Assembly (NCBI GenBank): GCA_035295125.1
Contig: DATGJP010000020.1
Location: 248,001 to 312,000, forward strand
From: JAICMB01 sp035295125
GTDB lineage: Bacteria > Acidobacteriota > Terriglobia > Bryobacterales > Bryobacteraceae
Reading direction: 5' to 3'
Length of the DNA: 64,000 nt
The position numbers and the translations under genes were made by a program. The notes under the pieces are model-generated. The model did no database searches, had not been told where the DNA came from, and saw nothing but the letters and a program-made list of their open reading frames with translations. Each line of letters begins with the position of its first letter. The first letter of the stretch is position 1. This document shows positions 8,168-17,076 of this stretch, in pieces.

Positions 8168-9241
8168 TTAACCGTGGCGGATTACGAGCACATCGCCGTC
8201 CTTTACGATATACTCCTTGCCTTCCAATCGCAGCATCCCTTTTTCGCGGACGCCGGGATAACCTTTGTTGTCGATCAGCGCCTTCCAGTTCACAACTTCC
8301 GCGCGGATGAACTTCTTTTCGAAGTCGCTGTGAATGGCGCCGGCAGCCTTCTGGGCGGTGCTGTGCTGCGGAATGGTCCAGGCTCGCACTTCGGTTTCGC
8401 CGGCCGTGAGAAACGACATTAACCCCAGAAGCGCGTAGGTTGCCGCAATGAGCCGCTCCAAACCCGACTCCTTCAGACCGTAACTGGCAAGATAGTCCGC
8501 GGCTTCCGACGGAGGAAGCTCGGCCAGCTCCGCCTCGATTTTGCCGCAGATGCCGGTGACGGCAGTGTGTACCCGGCCGGCTAGCGGGCCGTTGCGGTAT
8601 TGCTCCTCGATGTGGTGCAGACGCTCCGCATCGGCCTCGCCGATGTTAAGCACGTAGAGCATCGGCTTCTGCGATAGAAACTGGAAACCGCGAATGGTCT
8701 TTTCCTCCTCGGGAGCCAGTTCCAGCGTGCGGAGAGCGGCATTCTGCTCCAGCGTCGCCTTACAGCGCTCGAGCATTTCGAACTCGCGATCGAGTTGCGG
8801 ATCCTTGATCTTCTTGCGGTCTTTCTCGAGACGTTCAAGGCGCTTCTCGACCACGACGAGGTCGCTCAGGATCAACTCTGTCTCGACGTCCTCCATGTCG
8901 CGGATCGGGTCCACCGAACCCTTCTCGTGCGGCACGACGTCGCTATCAAACAATCGCAGGACGTGCGCCAAAGCATCGACGACGCGCATGCTTGCGAGAT
9001 AGCTCGGGTCGCGCAGCGCCTCTTTCGAAACGGCCGGGAAATCGAGATACTCGACCGTGGCGTGCGTGATCTTGGGTGGTTCAAAAATCCTGGCCAGTTC
9101 CTCCAGCCGAGCATCGGGCACCTTGGTCATGCCCACGCGAGCTTCCATCATGCCTACGCGCGTGGCCTCGTGCACGCCGGTCAGAATCGTAAAGAGAGAG
9201 GTCTTGCCCACCATGGGCAGACCGATAATGGCAGTCTTCAT
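8168..9241 (-). CDS. ychF: YchF/Obg-type P-loop ATPase/GTPase, divergent
   Basis: Member of the YchF (OLA1) family of ribosome-associated ATPases (357 aa; usual length about 363). The P-loop is GLPMVGKTS near the N-terminus. A long helical insert (KRLERLEKDRKKIKD) follows, and the C-terminal TGS-like domain has AWTIPQHSTAQKAAGAIHSDFEKKF. Oddities: the usual G3 region with the VDIAGLVxGAS consensus is replaced by YLDFPAVSKEAL, which lacks the invariant glycine, and the specificity motif reads NIGE. It is therefore a distinct branch of the family. It is separated from the downstream cytochrome gene by only 15 nt. Confidence 0.85.
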   Translation of the reverse strand: MKTAIIGLPMVGKTSLFTILTGVHEATRVGMMEARVGMTKVPDARLEELARIFEPPKITHATVEYLDFPAVSKEALRDPSYLASMRVVDALAHVLRLFDSDVVPHEKGSVDPIRDMEDVETELILSDLVVVEKRLERLEKDRKKIKDPQLDREFEMLERCKATLEQNAALRTLELAPEEEKTIRGFQFLSQKPMLYVLNIGEADAERLHHIEEQYRNGPLAGRVHTAVTGICGKIEAELAELPPSEAADYLASYGLKESGLERLIAATYALLGLMSFLTAGETEVRAWTIPQHSTAQKAAGAIHSDFEKKFIRAEVVNWKALIDNKGYPGVREKGMLRLEGKEYIVKDGDVLVIRHG

Positions 9242-9271
9242 GAAGTCCTAAACTAACTTATCTAAGAGCCT

Positions 9272-9390
9272 GTGGTAATGGTCGGACGCAAGCTAAAGCA
9301 AACGTTACCACGCCTCGTAAAATCACCGAGTCTATCGGTAAGACATTCTTTAGCTTGTCACCTCGGCGCACCGCAACCGACTATTACCAC
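9272..9390. repeat. Nested three-stem inverted repeat (119 nt), intergenic
   Basis: The gap between the YchF-like and MoxR genes contains three concentric inverted repeats. Outer arms are GTGGTAATGGTCGG (9272-9285) and CCGACTATTACCAC (9377-9390), 13 of 14 pairing. Middle arms are CAAGCTAAAG (9289-9298) and CTTTAGCTTG (9348-9357), perfect. Inner arms are ACCGA (9325-9329) and TCGGT (9335-9339). It could be a miniature transposable element or a structured RNA. It has no T-tract on either strand and is less GC-rich than its surroundings. Confidence 0.6.
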
Positions 9391-9426
9391 GCGCTGCCAC
9401 GATAAAACAAGCTTCCGCTTTCGCGG

Positions 9427-10374
9427 TTAGAGCGGCACCTCGATCAACGTCAGGATCTCCTGGAGAATGCGCTCCGCCATTTCCGTGGTCCGCTGCGAAA
9501 GCGATGCGCGCGCGATGCCGATGCGATGGGCGAATACGGGAATCACCAGCCGCTTCACATCGTCGGGAACCACGTAATCGCGACCTTCGAGCAACGCCAA
9601 AGCCTGCGCCGCGCGGTAGAGCGCCTGCGCCCCGCGCGGACTGACGCCGAGCGCCAGGGATTCATGCGTGCGGGTCTTCTCGACGATCGCCAGCATGTAG
9701 TCGACAATCGAGCCATCCACGCTCACGCCCGCAACCTGGCTTTGCATGGTCAGAAGCTCGCTGCCCGCGACCACAGGACGCACCGAATCAACACCGGACA
9801 TATCGCGCTGGCGCAGAATATCGCGCTCGGCCTCGCGATCCGGGTAGCCGATGCGCATGCGCATCAGGAAGCGGTCCAACTGGCTTTCGGGCAGCGGATA
9901 GGTGCCGTGGTGTTCCACCGGGTTTTGCGTTGCAATCACCATGAAGGGCTGCGCAAGCGTATAAGCGCGCCCGTCGATGGTGACTTGCAACTCGTTCATG
10001 GCCTCGAGCAGCGCCGATTGCGTCTTGGGTGTGGCGCGGTTAATCTCGTCCGCGAGCAGAAAATTGGTGAAAACCGGCCCCTGCTTAAACTCGAACTCCT
10101 GGCTGTGCGCGTTGTAGATGGTGACGCCGAGAACATCGCTCGGCAGCATGTCGCTGGTAAATTGCAGGCGATGGAAATTGCACTGCACCGAACGCGCGAG
10201 GGCATGGGCCAGGGTGGTTTTGCCCACACCGGGCACGTCCTCTATGAGCAGATGCCCGCGCGCCAGAAGGCAAACCAGCGATAGGCGCACCGCCTCGGGT
10301 TTGCCCCGAATCACGCTGCTCAGAGACATCTCGAGGTCGGAAATCTTAGACGACGAGACCTGCGAGGCAATCAT
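9427..10374 (-). CDS. MoxR-family AAA+ ATPase
   Basis: MoxR-type AAA+ chaperone (315 aa). Walker A is GVGKTT, in the conserved LIEDVPGVGKTTLAHALA context, and Walker B is LLADEINRATPKTQSALLEAM. Sensor 1 (VIATQNPVEHHGTYPLPESQLDRF) and the C-terminal lid with GVSPRGAQALYRAAQALALL are all present. Such ATPases usually help assemble metal enzymes with a VWA partner. The usual DUF58/VWA/transglutaminase neighbours are absent here; the next gene upstream is an M28 peptidase 26 nt away. Function is therefore assigned at family level only. Confidence 0.92.
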   Translation of the reverse strand: MIASQVSSSKISDLEMSLSSVIRGKPEAVRLSLVCLLARGHLLIEDVPGVGKTTLAHALARSVQCNFHRLQFTSDMLPSDVLGVTIYNAHSQEFEFKQGPVFTNFLLADEINRATPKTQSALLEAMNELQVTIDGRAYTLAQPFMVIATQNPVEHHGTYPLPESQLDRFLMRMRIGYPDREAERDILRQRDMSGVDSVRPVVAGSELLTMQSQVAGVSVDGSIVDYMLAIVEKTRTHESLALGVSPRGAQALYRAAQALALLEGRDYVVPDDVKRLVIPVFAHRIGIARASLSQRTTEMAERILQEILTLIEVPL

Positions 10375-10400
10375 TTATTTCATCCTAGCAGGCCACCGGT

Positions 10401-11858
10401 TCATTGCTTGCGCTGCTCGGCAAAACGTCTCGCCGTGGCATTCGATTCATTCCACTGCGGCGCGTTGGCGTCGTCGGCCAGCATGACCGTGCCCAGGGCC
10501 ATCATGCGGTCGACCTTGGCCATGTTGTCGTAATCGATTTTCTGCCACTCGTCCGCCAGGCCGTGATAGTCGGGGTAAATGTAAGCGACGCAAAACGCAT
10601 GCGCAGGAATGCCGGCCTGGGCGAAGGATAGATTATCGCTCCCGGTGTAAAAGTCGTTGCTCGTACGGCCGCTGTTATATACCTTAATCCCGGTTAACTC
10701 GCCGGCCGATTTGAAAATCTGCGGAATATTGGAGTAATCGTAGCCCGTGGGAGCGGCGGTCGCGATTTGTTTGCCATCCGAGGCATCGGTACGCCCGACC
10801 TGCTCCAGTTCGACGTTTGCGACGGTTTTGGCGAGCGGCAGCATGGGGTGGTGCACATAATATTCGGAGCCGATCAGGCCTTCTTCCTCGCCGAAAAATG
10901 TAATGAACGCGATGCTCCGGCGCGGATGTGTTTTCATCACCGCGACGGCGCTTGCGATTTCGATTACGGAAACGGTGCCGCTGCCGTCGTCATTGGCCCC
11001 ATTGTAGATGCGGTCGCCATCACCCGAAGGTTTCATTCCCAGGTGGTCGTAGTGGGCCGAGACCACGATGTAGGTGTCTTTCAGCGCTGGGTCAGAGCCG
11101 CGCAGTATCCCGATCACGTTACGAATCTTTGCCGGCTCGTCGGCGGGAGCCGCGGCGTGAATCGAGACGCTGGCATCGGGTTGGAGCGCGTCGTAAACTC
11201 CAGTGATTTTGGACGACATGACGATCAAGCGCGACACCGCGCTTGGCTGCGTAGGATCGATCAACGAGACACGCTGGGGCGGCGGCGTCCCGGAATAGGT
11301 CCGCCCGGCAACGATGAGCAGCGCCGGGTGCGCCTTCTCCAGTGCCTCATCCATTGTGCGAGCATCGCGCATCTGCACCAGCCCGATTTTTCCGGCCAGG
11401 CTGTCGGGCTTGGGCGGAGCTGCTGCCGTGACTTTGACGATGGGTGCTCTCTCCAGATCGATTGCCGCGGCATTCTCCAGTCGGACTTCGTGTGGGGCGA
11501 TCTGAATGATCGACGAACCGTTCGCGATTTCGAGTTTGAAACCCGCGAGGTTCGGCCGCCGCACAATCATGTCGGCAACCTGGAAGTAACTGTCGCCGGC
11601 AACCGGTTCCAGGCCGGCACGGCGATACTGCGCGGCGATGAACTCTGCGGCAATATCGAGACCGCGCGAAGGCGTGCCGCGGCCCTCCAGCAGGTCGGAA
11701 GCAAGAAAAGCCAGGTTTCCCCGCAGCGAATTGGCGGAGATATGATCAAGCGCCGATTGGATATCCGGCGTGACCTCAAACTTGGGGACGGTGGCCGCGC
11801 GAAGCGCGATGATTCCAATTGCGACCGCTATAGACGCGGTCAAGAGCTTCTTCGGCAT
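10401..11858 (-). CDS. M28-family zinc aminopeptidase, secreted
   Basis: Exported zinc peptidase (485 aa). An N-terminal signal peptide ends around ALRA, a PA-type insert occupies roughly residues 130-260, and the M28 catalytic core follows: VVSAHYDHLGMK (first zinc His and catalytic Asp), GANDDGSGT (bridging Asp), FFGEEEGLIGSEYY (catalytic and zinc Glu), and a late DYHGLADEWQKIDYDNM with a further His ligand. All expected metal ligands appear present. It probably trims N-terminal residues from peptides in the periplasm or outside the cell. Its start lies only 35 nt from the divergent hrpB start. Confidence 0.92.
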   Translation of the reverse strand: MPKKLLTASIAVAIGIIALRAATVPKFEVTPDIQSALDHISANSLRGNLAFLASDLLEGRGTPSRGLDIAAEFIAAQYRRAGLEPVAGDSYFQVADMIVRRPNLAGFKLEIANGSSIIQIAPHEVRLENAAAIDLERAPIVKVTAAAPPKPDSLAGKIGLVQMRDARTMDEALEKAHPALLIVAGRTYSGTPPPQRVSLIDPTQPSAVSRLIVMSSKITGVYDALQPDASVSIHAAAPADEPAKIRNVIGILRGSDPALKDTYIVVSAHYDHLGMKPSGDGDRIYNGANDDGSGTVSVIEIASAVAVMKTHPRRSIAFITFFGEEEGLIGSEYYVHHPMLPLAKTVANVELEQVGRTDASDGKQIATAAPTGYDYSNIPQIFKSAGELTGIKVYNSGRTSNDFYTGSDNLSFAQAGIPAHAFCVAYIYPDYHGLADEWQKIDYDNMAKVDRMMALGTVMLADDANAPQWNESNATARRFAEQRKQ

Positions 11859-11893
11859 GAACCTATATTTTCAGTCTGGCACAATGGGACTGG

Positions 11894-14242
11894 TTGCCGC
11901 CCCGAAATCTGCCCTCCCTTCCGATAGACGCGATTCTGCCCCAGATTGTTGATTCACTTAGCCGAAATCCTAACCTGGTGATCGAAGCGCCTCCCGGTGC
12001 GGGCAAGACCACGCGGGTGCCGCCGGCGCTGTTATCGTCCGTTCGCGGAGAGGTCGTGGTTCTGGAGCCCCGCCGCATCGCAGCCCGTCTCGCAGCGCGG
12101 CGTGTGGCCGAGGAACTCGGGGAAAAACCCGGTGAAACGGTCGGCTACCAGGTGCGATTCGAAGAGATCACGGGCCCTCGGACACGGCTGCGGTTTCTCA
12201 CCGAAGGGGTACTGACGCGGCGTTTCCTATCGTCGCCGCACCTCGACAGCGTTGACGTCGTCATCCTCGACGAGTTTCACGAGCGGCACCTGGAAAGCGA
12301 CCTCGCTCTCGCGCTGCTCAGACGTCTGCAGACCACCAGGCGTCCGGAGTTGAGGCTCATCGTGATGTCGGCGACTCTCCAGGCTGCGCCGATTGCTCAA
12401 TTTCTGGGAGACTGCCCGATTCTGCGGTCGGAAGGACGGCTCTTTGAGCTCACGACCGTGCATCTGCCCTATTCGGCAAAGCCGCTCGAAGAGCAGGTGA
12501 GCGGCGCATTGGAAACGCTGCTCGGAAGCGCCCAGGCTGGCGATGTTCTGGTGTTTTTGCCGGGAGCGGCTGAGATCCGGCGCGCGGCCCGTGCATGCGA
12601 GGCGCTGGCGCGGCGTTACGATCTGCTGGTGCTGCCTTTACACGGCGATCTCTCGCCGGAGGAACAGGACCGCGCTGTGTCGCCCGCGGCGCAACGCAAA
12701 ATAATCCTGTCGACCAACGTCGCGGAAAGCTCCGTCACGATAGAAGGCGTAACAGCCGTGATCGACAGTGGCCTGGCTCGCATCGCTACCGATTCGCCCT
12801 GGACCGGTCTGCCGACACTGAACGTTGGCCGCGTGAGCAAGGCCTCGGCGACACAGCGAGCGGGACGCGCTGCCCGGACGGCGCCCGGACGCGTGATCCG
12901 TCTGTTCACGCTGGAGGACTTCCAACGCCGTCCGGATCACGATGCACCCGAAATCACTCGCCGGGAACTTTCGCAATTGTGCCTCGATCTGCGGGGAATG
13001 GGGATTCGGCACCCCAACAATCTCGAGTGGCTCGACGAGCCTCCCGCCGCGGCTGTGGCGGCTGCGGAGGGTTTGCTCGAACGCATGGGTGCGGCAGGCC
13101 GCTCGGCGGTCCAGATGGCGCGCTACCCGCTGCATCCGCGGCTTTCGCGAATTGTGACGGAGGCACTGCGCCGGGGAGTTGGCGAAGACGGCTGTACCGT
13201 CGCGGCGTTGCTTGGTTCGGGTGCGCGTCTCGCCAGTTCCGACCTGCTGCACGCCCTCGACGGCGAGCGCGATTTCCGCACGCGCCAGCACATCGAGCAG
13301 TTGCGGCGGATCGTTCGGCCGCCGAGACAGGCGCGCCACGACGATAACGCGCTGCTCATGTCGATCCTGGCCGGCTTCCCCGACCGTGTGGCGCGACGGC
13401 GCAAGGGCAGCCAGGTCCTTCTGTCTTCGGGCGGGTCGGCAGAACTCGCGGGCGAGCCGCCGCCCTATGAATTCATGATCGCGGCTGATATTGAGGACCG
13501 CGGCGACAAGCCCCTGCCCATCGTGCGCCTCACCAGCCGGATTGAGCCCGACTGGCTGATCGATCTGTTCCCTGACCACGTCGTCGAGCGCAATGCCGTG
13601 GAATGGAATCGCACAGCGGAGCGCGTGGAGGCGGTGAGCGCTTTGCTATATGACGAACTTGTGATCCAGGAGTCGCGGGGGGCGGTGCCGGACCCCGAAC
13701 AGGCTGCGGCTCTGCTGGCTGAAAAAGCCATGGAGGCGGGCATGGAACGCTTCGTGGATCGCGATGTCTATGAAGCGTTTCTCGCGCGAGCGGAGTTTGC
13801 CGCGCAGCATTCCCCCGTCGGAGCGGCCGATCCGGTTGCGGCGCTGCGGACCGTTGCTCAAGGCCTCCGAAGCTTCGCCGAACTCAAGAACGCCGCCGCG
13901 GGCTTCCTCGCAACCTTGGAGCGTCAGCTCAATTCCCGGCTCCTGGACGAGGTTGCGCCGGAGCGCATCCGCCTGCCGGGCGGGCGGAACACGCGCGTTC
14001 ATTACGAGCGCGACAAGCCGCCATGGATCGAATCGCGCCTGCAGGATTTCTTCGGAATGCGGGAAACGCCTCGCGTGGCGAAGGGACAGGTCGCAGTTGT
14101 GGTGCATCTGCTTGCGCCGAATCATCGGCCGGTCCAGACAACTACCGACCTGGCGGGTTTCTGGGAGCGCCTCTACCCCCAGGTGCGCCGGGAACTCAGC
14201 CGGCGCTATCCAAAGCACGCCTGGCCGGAAAAGCCTTTGTAG
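11894..14242 (+). CDS. hrpB: ATP-dependent RNA helicase HrpB
   Basis: DEAH-type helicase (782 aa) of the HrpB family. Motif I is APPGAGKTTRVP, motif II is DEFHERH, motif III is SATL, and the helicase C region includes STNVAESSVTIEGV and QRAGRAARTAPG. The family-specific C-terminal region contains IRLPGGRNTRVHYE, DFFGMRETPRVAKG and a final FWERLYPQVRRELSRRYPKHAWPE, which is diagnostic. The start used is TTG 11894; the nearby ATG at 11884 is out of frame. Expected role is RNA remodelling; in the family its precise substrate is poorly known. Confidence 0.95.
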   Translation: MPPRNLPSLPIDAILPQIVDSLSRNPNLVIEAPPGAGKTTRVPPALLSSVRGEVVVLEPRRIAARLAARRVAEELGEKPGETVGYQVRFEEITGPRTRLRFLTEGVLTRRFLSSPHLDSVDVVILDEFHERHLESDLALALLRRLQTTRRPELRLIVMSATLQAAPIAQFLGDCPILRSEGRLFELTTVHLPYSAKPLEEQVSGALETLLGSAQAGDVLVFLPGAAEIRRAARACEALARRYDLLVLPLHGDLSPEEQDRAVSPAAQRKIILSTNVAESSVTIEGVTAVIDSGLARIATDSPWTGLPTLNVGRVSKASATQRAGRAARTAPGRVIRLFTLEDFQRRPDHDAPEITRRELSQLCLDLRGMGIRHPNNLEWLDEPPAAAVAAAEGLLERMGAAGRSAVQMARYPLHPRLSRIVTEALRRGVGEDGCTVAALLGSGARLASSDLLHALDGERDFRTRQHIEQLRRIVRPPRQARHDDNALLMSILAGFPDRVARRRKGSQVLLSSGGSAELAGEPPPYEFMIAADIEDRGDKPLPIVRLTSRIEPDWLIDLFPDHVVERNAVEWNRTAERVEAVSALLYDELVIQESRGAVPDPEQAAALLAEKAMEAGMERFVDRDVYEAFLARAEFAAQHSPVGAADPVAALRTVAQGLRSFAELKNAAAGFLATLERQLNSRLLDEVAPERIRLPGGRNTRVHYERDKPPWIESRLQDFFGMRETPRVAKGQVAVVVHLLAPNHRPVQTTTDLAGFWERLYPQVRRELSRRYPKHAWPEKPL

Positions 14243-14247
14243 TAACG

Positions 14248-14261
14248 CCGCCTTTAGGCGG
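14248..14261. repeat. Short GC hairpin after hrpB
   Basis: Arms CCGCC and GGCGG with loop TTTA begin 6 nt after the hrpB stop. The loop and arms resemble other short palindromes in this genome, such as the one translated inside the acyltransferase at 47551-47575. It might act in transcription termination or mRNA end protection, but no U-tract follows. Confidence 0.4.
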
Positions 14262-14401
14262 TCCACGGCTGGCTGAAGCCCGCGGTTTTAGGGGAGCGAC
14301 CGCGCAAAAACCACCCCGCGACGGCAGATGCACATCACATTTGAACCGGGACATAATGAGACGCAACCTCCAAGCCACAGGCGCTACCCTGTCATTCAGG
14401 G

Positions 14402-15643
14402 ATGTTGAGAATCGGTTGCCTGTCCACCCTCGCGACAATAGCCCTGCTCGGTCAACCAACCCAGCCGCCAACCTGCGACAAGACACCGTTCGATGAGTGG
14501 TCGAAAAAACCGGATGAGGCGCGCATGCAATGGTCCCTGCACGTCTCGCCCGCGAGCCTCGCCGAAAACCAGCGCCTCCAAACCTCCATTTCGGCCAACA
14601 TTGACGCGAAGAATATCGCGAAACGCCGCATGATCGTCTACCTTCGAATTCAAGACCACGACGGCCAATCCTACTGCAATTCGCAAGAGTTGAGCGTGCG
14701 CCCGTCCATGGATGTGAAATACGTCAATGTGCTGGAACGGGCGGCTGTTCGTCCAGGTGATTACGAAATCGCCATGGCCATTTACGACCCCGATTTGAAG
14801 GAGCACAGTTTGAAGCGGGCGAAGCTACGTGTTGGGGAACTGCATCGCGATCCCTTTCCCGATGCCTGGCGCGATCTGCCCGCCGTGGAGTTTTCCAGTG
14901 ATGTTCCGCAGACTCCCTCTCGTTTGTTCTTGCCCTTGAAAACAGAGAAACCGACAAACATCGAAATAATCGTGAACCTGGGACTTGACCCCGCCAAGGA
15001 GCCTTTCCTGATTTCACGGCTCAAGGTAGCGTCCGGAATGGCGGTCCCAAACGGGTCGATCCATGTGACGCTCCTCGATCTGGAGCGCCAGAAAATCGCG
15101 TTTGCACTGGACGTGGCGAACCAGCTCGACTGGTCACGGCTAAACGACGCCTTGCACGAGAACAGTCCGTTCACAATCGATGCGCAATCGCTCCAAAACT
15201 ACAAACAAAATGCACAATTCTTTGTCTCCGAGATCGCGAAGCGTCTGGAGCGCAAGCAACCGGATCGAGCGGCGCCTGTGATGATTGTTCTGAGTGCTCC
15301 AAGGCCGTTTCCTAAAGGTCAGGACCTGCGGCCCATTCAGCCAGCAACCTCTCAGCCGATCGAGCTATATTACATTCGCTGCCATTTGCCTCACTGGGGG
15401 CGTAAGCAGCCGCCGATATTTGATGAGTATGGCAAACAACTTTCCGGATGGGACGCCGCTGTTGCTCAAGTGAATACGCGGCCGAACATGCCTCCCATCG
15501 GCATCCCCTTTGACCCCGCTAATCTCGATTCCCTGGAGCAGACCCTGAAACCTCTGCATCCACGAGTGTTCGAGGTCGTAACTCCCGCCGATTTCCGGAC
15601 TGCGCTAGGGGCAGTTATCAGCGCCATTGCGCACTCAAAGTGA
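14402..15643 (+). CDS. Secreted protein of unknown function, VWA-like region
   Basis: I do not recognise a defined family. The 413-aa product begins MLRIGCLSTLATIALLGQ, a short signal peptide. The first half is beta-rich (HVSPASLAENQRLQTSISANIDAKN). The second half (SRLKVASGMAVPNGSIHVTL, then a central VMIVLSAPRPFPKGQDLRP and IELYYIRCHLP) has the alternating strand/helix pattern of the VWFA-related proteins frequent in acidobacteria, but no MIDAS DxSxS motif is visible. It is monocistronic, between hrpB and a convergent dioxygenase-like gene. Confidence 0.7.
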   Translation: MLRIGCLSTLATIALLGQPTQPPTCDKTPFDEWSKKPDEARMQWSLHVSPASLAENQRLQTSISANIDAKNIAKRRMIVYLRIQDHDGQSYCNSQELSVRPSMDVKYVNVLERAAVRPGDYEIAMAIYDPDLKEHSLKRAKLRVGELHRDPFPDAWRDLPAVEFSSDVPQTPSRLFLPLKTEKPTNIEIIVNLGLDPAKEPFLISRLKVASGMAVPNGSIHVTLLDLERQKIAFALDVANQLDWSRLNDALHENSPFTIDAQSLQNYKQNAQFFVSEIAKRLERKQPDRAAPVMIVLSAPRPFPKGQDLRPIQPATSQPIELYYIRCHLPHWGRKQPPIFDEYGKQLSGWDAAVAQVNTRPNMPPIGIPFDPANLDSLEQTLKPLHPRVFEVVTPADFRTALGAVISAIAHSK

Positions 15644-15671
15644 GCATGCTCCTGCAGTTCGATCACCGCCC

Positions 15672-16448
15672 TTATAAAGCCATTCGGATCGCCTCCTCAA
15701 CAGGCGAGTAGTCCCCACCAGCTCGATTCAGCCTAAACGGCTCGCCCGAAGGAAGAGGTGGCTGTGCAAGAAAGCGCGGGCGAGTCCCGCGATGCGGTTG
15801 GGCGGCATGCACCAGAAACGGATGGCAAAGATAGACGGTGCCTGCCTCCCCCGTCGCCAGCGCGACAGGACGGTGAGCGCTTTCGGAAAAACCGCCGGCA
15901 GCGAGTTCACGGAGGGACATACCTTCTTCACCCGCGGGGACCAAAACCTTCGCGATATCGAAATGAGAGCCCACCCGAAGGCGGGTCGGAGCATCATCCT
16001 CTCCCACATCCGAGAACAGGAACAGCATCATCAGGGCACGGCCTTTTGACGAAAGGTTGGCCCGCCACTCGAAGTAATCGCCCGTGTCGCCCGATTCGGG
16101 CGGGAAACTCGCATCGATATGCCATCCCGCGTCGCCCGGATCGTCCGGCGAGGGAAACCGGATCGGAAATGTACCAAGATTGTCCCGCGGACTCCATCGC
16201 CCCGGACCAGCCAGTTGATCGAAGGCTTCATAGAGAACCGGTGTGTTCACGGCACGCGCAAATGGCTCCTGCCCGTACATGCCAAGCCGGACAACCGGCT
16301 TCCTCCAGGTTTTCGGATCGGCCTCCTCACACCCGGTATCGCACCAAAGAATTGCACGGCCCTGGTCCGCAAACTCGCGAGGGAAAGCGGCCTCGACTTT
16401 TGCATAACCATCTCTGACGAACCGTTGCACTTGTTCATCGCTCAACAT
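15672..16448 (-). CDS. Phytanoyl-CoA dioxygenase-like Fe(II)/2-oxoglutarate oxygenase
   Basis: Non-heme iron oxygenase (258 aa) of the PhyH family. The 2-His-1-carboxylate facial triad can be read directly: HID at residues 110-112 (GWHIDASFPPES) and a distal His in FLVHAAQPHRG, about residue 214, followed by the Arg expected to bind 2-oxoglutarate in GTRPRF. The surrounding jelly-roll strands (LFLFSDVGEDDAPTRLRVGSH) fit the family. Substrate unknown. It is convergent with the gene to the left and divergent from the coiled-coil gene to the right. Confidence 0.85.
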   Translation of the reverse strand: MLSDEQVQRFVRDGYAKVEAAFPREFADQGRAILWCDTGCEEADPKTWRKPVVRLGMYGQEPFARAVNTPVLYEAFDQLAGPGRWSPRDNLGTFPIRFPSPDDPGDAGWHIDASFPPESGDTGDYFEWRANLSSKGRALMMLFLFSDVGEDDAPTRLRVGSHFDIAKVLVPAGEEGMSLRELAAGGFSESAHRPVALATGEAGTVYLCHPFLVHAAQPHRGTRPRFLAQPPLPSGEPFRLNRAGGDYSPVEEAIRMAL

Positions 16449-16481
16449 CTACGCCCATGTTATAACCAGACCGAGGATCCC

Positions 16482-16994
16482 ATGAAAGCCGTTCTTGCAT
16501 CTCTATTCCTTTGCTTCGGTTTGTGGGGCCAGGCTCCCACGCCCGCCCCCGACAACTCGACGCTTCAGGCCCTTCTCCAGGAGGTCCACGAACTGCGATT
16601 GGCACTCGAGCGCTCAACCCTGATCGGCCCGCGAGTCGAGATCGCTGTGCAAAGATTGCGCCTCCAGCAGGAGCAGGTGACGCGCACCACCGGGCAACTT
16701 TATGACGCGCGCCGCGAAATCGACCAGGCAATCGGCGAGCAGAACAAGACAGCCGCCCAGGTCGAGGGGCTCGGCAAAGAATCTCAGGAGAGTACCGATC
16801 CGGCCCGGCGCCAGAGTATCGAGAGTATCGTAAAGCAGTTGAAGTTCGAAGGGGAGCAACAGCAGAAAAGCCTGGAATCGCTCCGCAGCCGCGAAGCTGA
16901 GTTGTCGGCCCGTCTGCAAACGGAGCAAGCCTCGCTGGACGAACTCCGCAGCCGCCTGGACCGGCTCGAACAGTCCCTGGAACCGCCCAAGTGA
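16482..16994 (+). CDS. Secreted coiled-coil protein
   Basis: Exported protein of 170 aa: signal peptide MKAVLASLFLCFGLWGQA, then a nearly continuous heptad-rich helix from about residue 28 to the end (QALLQEVHELRLALERS, QRLRLQQEQVTRTT, SLDELRSRLDRLEQSL). No enzymatic domain is visible. The frame is open further upstream, but the ATG at 16482 is preceded by GAGG and starts the signal peptide. Probably a periplasmic structural or adaptor protein; the family is not recognised. Confidence 0.8.
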   Translation: MKAVLASLFLCFGLWGQAPTPAPDNSTLQALLQEVHELRLALERSTLIGPRVEIAVQRLRLQQEQVTRTTGQLYDARREIDQAIGEQNKTAAQVEGLGKESQESTDPARRQSIESIVKQLKFEGEQQQKSLESLRSREAELSARLQTEQASLDELRSRLDRLEQSLEPPK

Positions 16995-17076
16995 GGGCTT
17001 TTCAGGCTGCTTCTGGTATCCTGAAGGTTAGCTCCGGCAGTTCTGTCTGCTCACTCGAGCGAGAGGATTTTCATAT

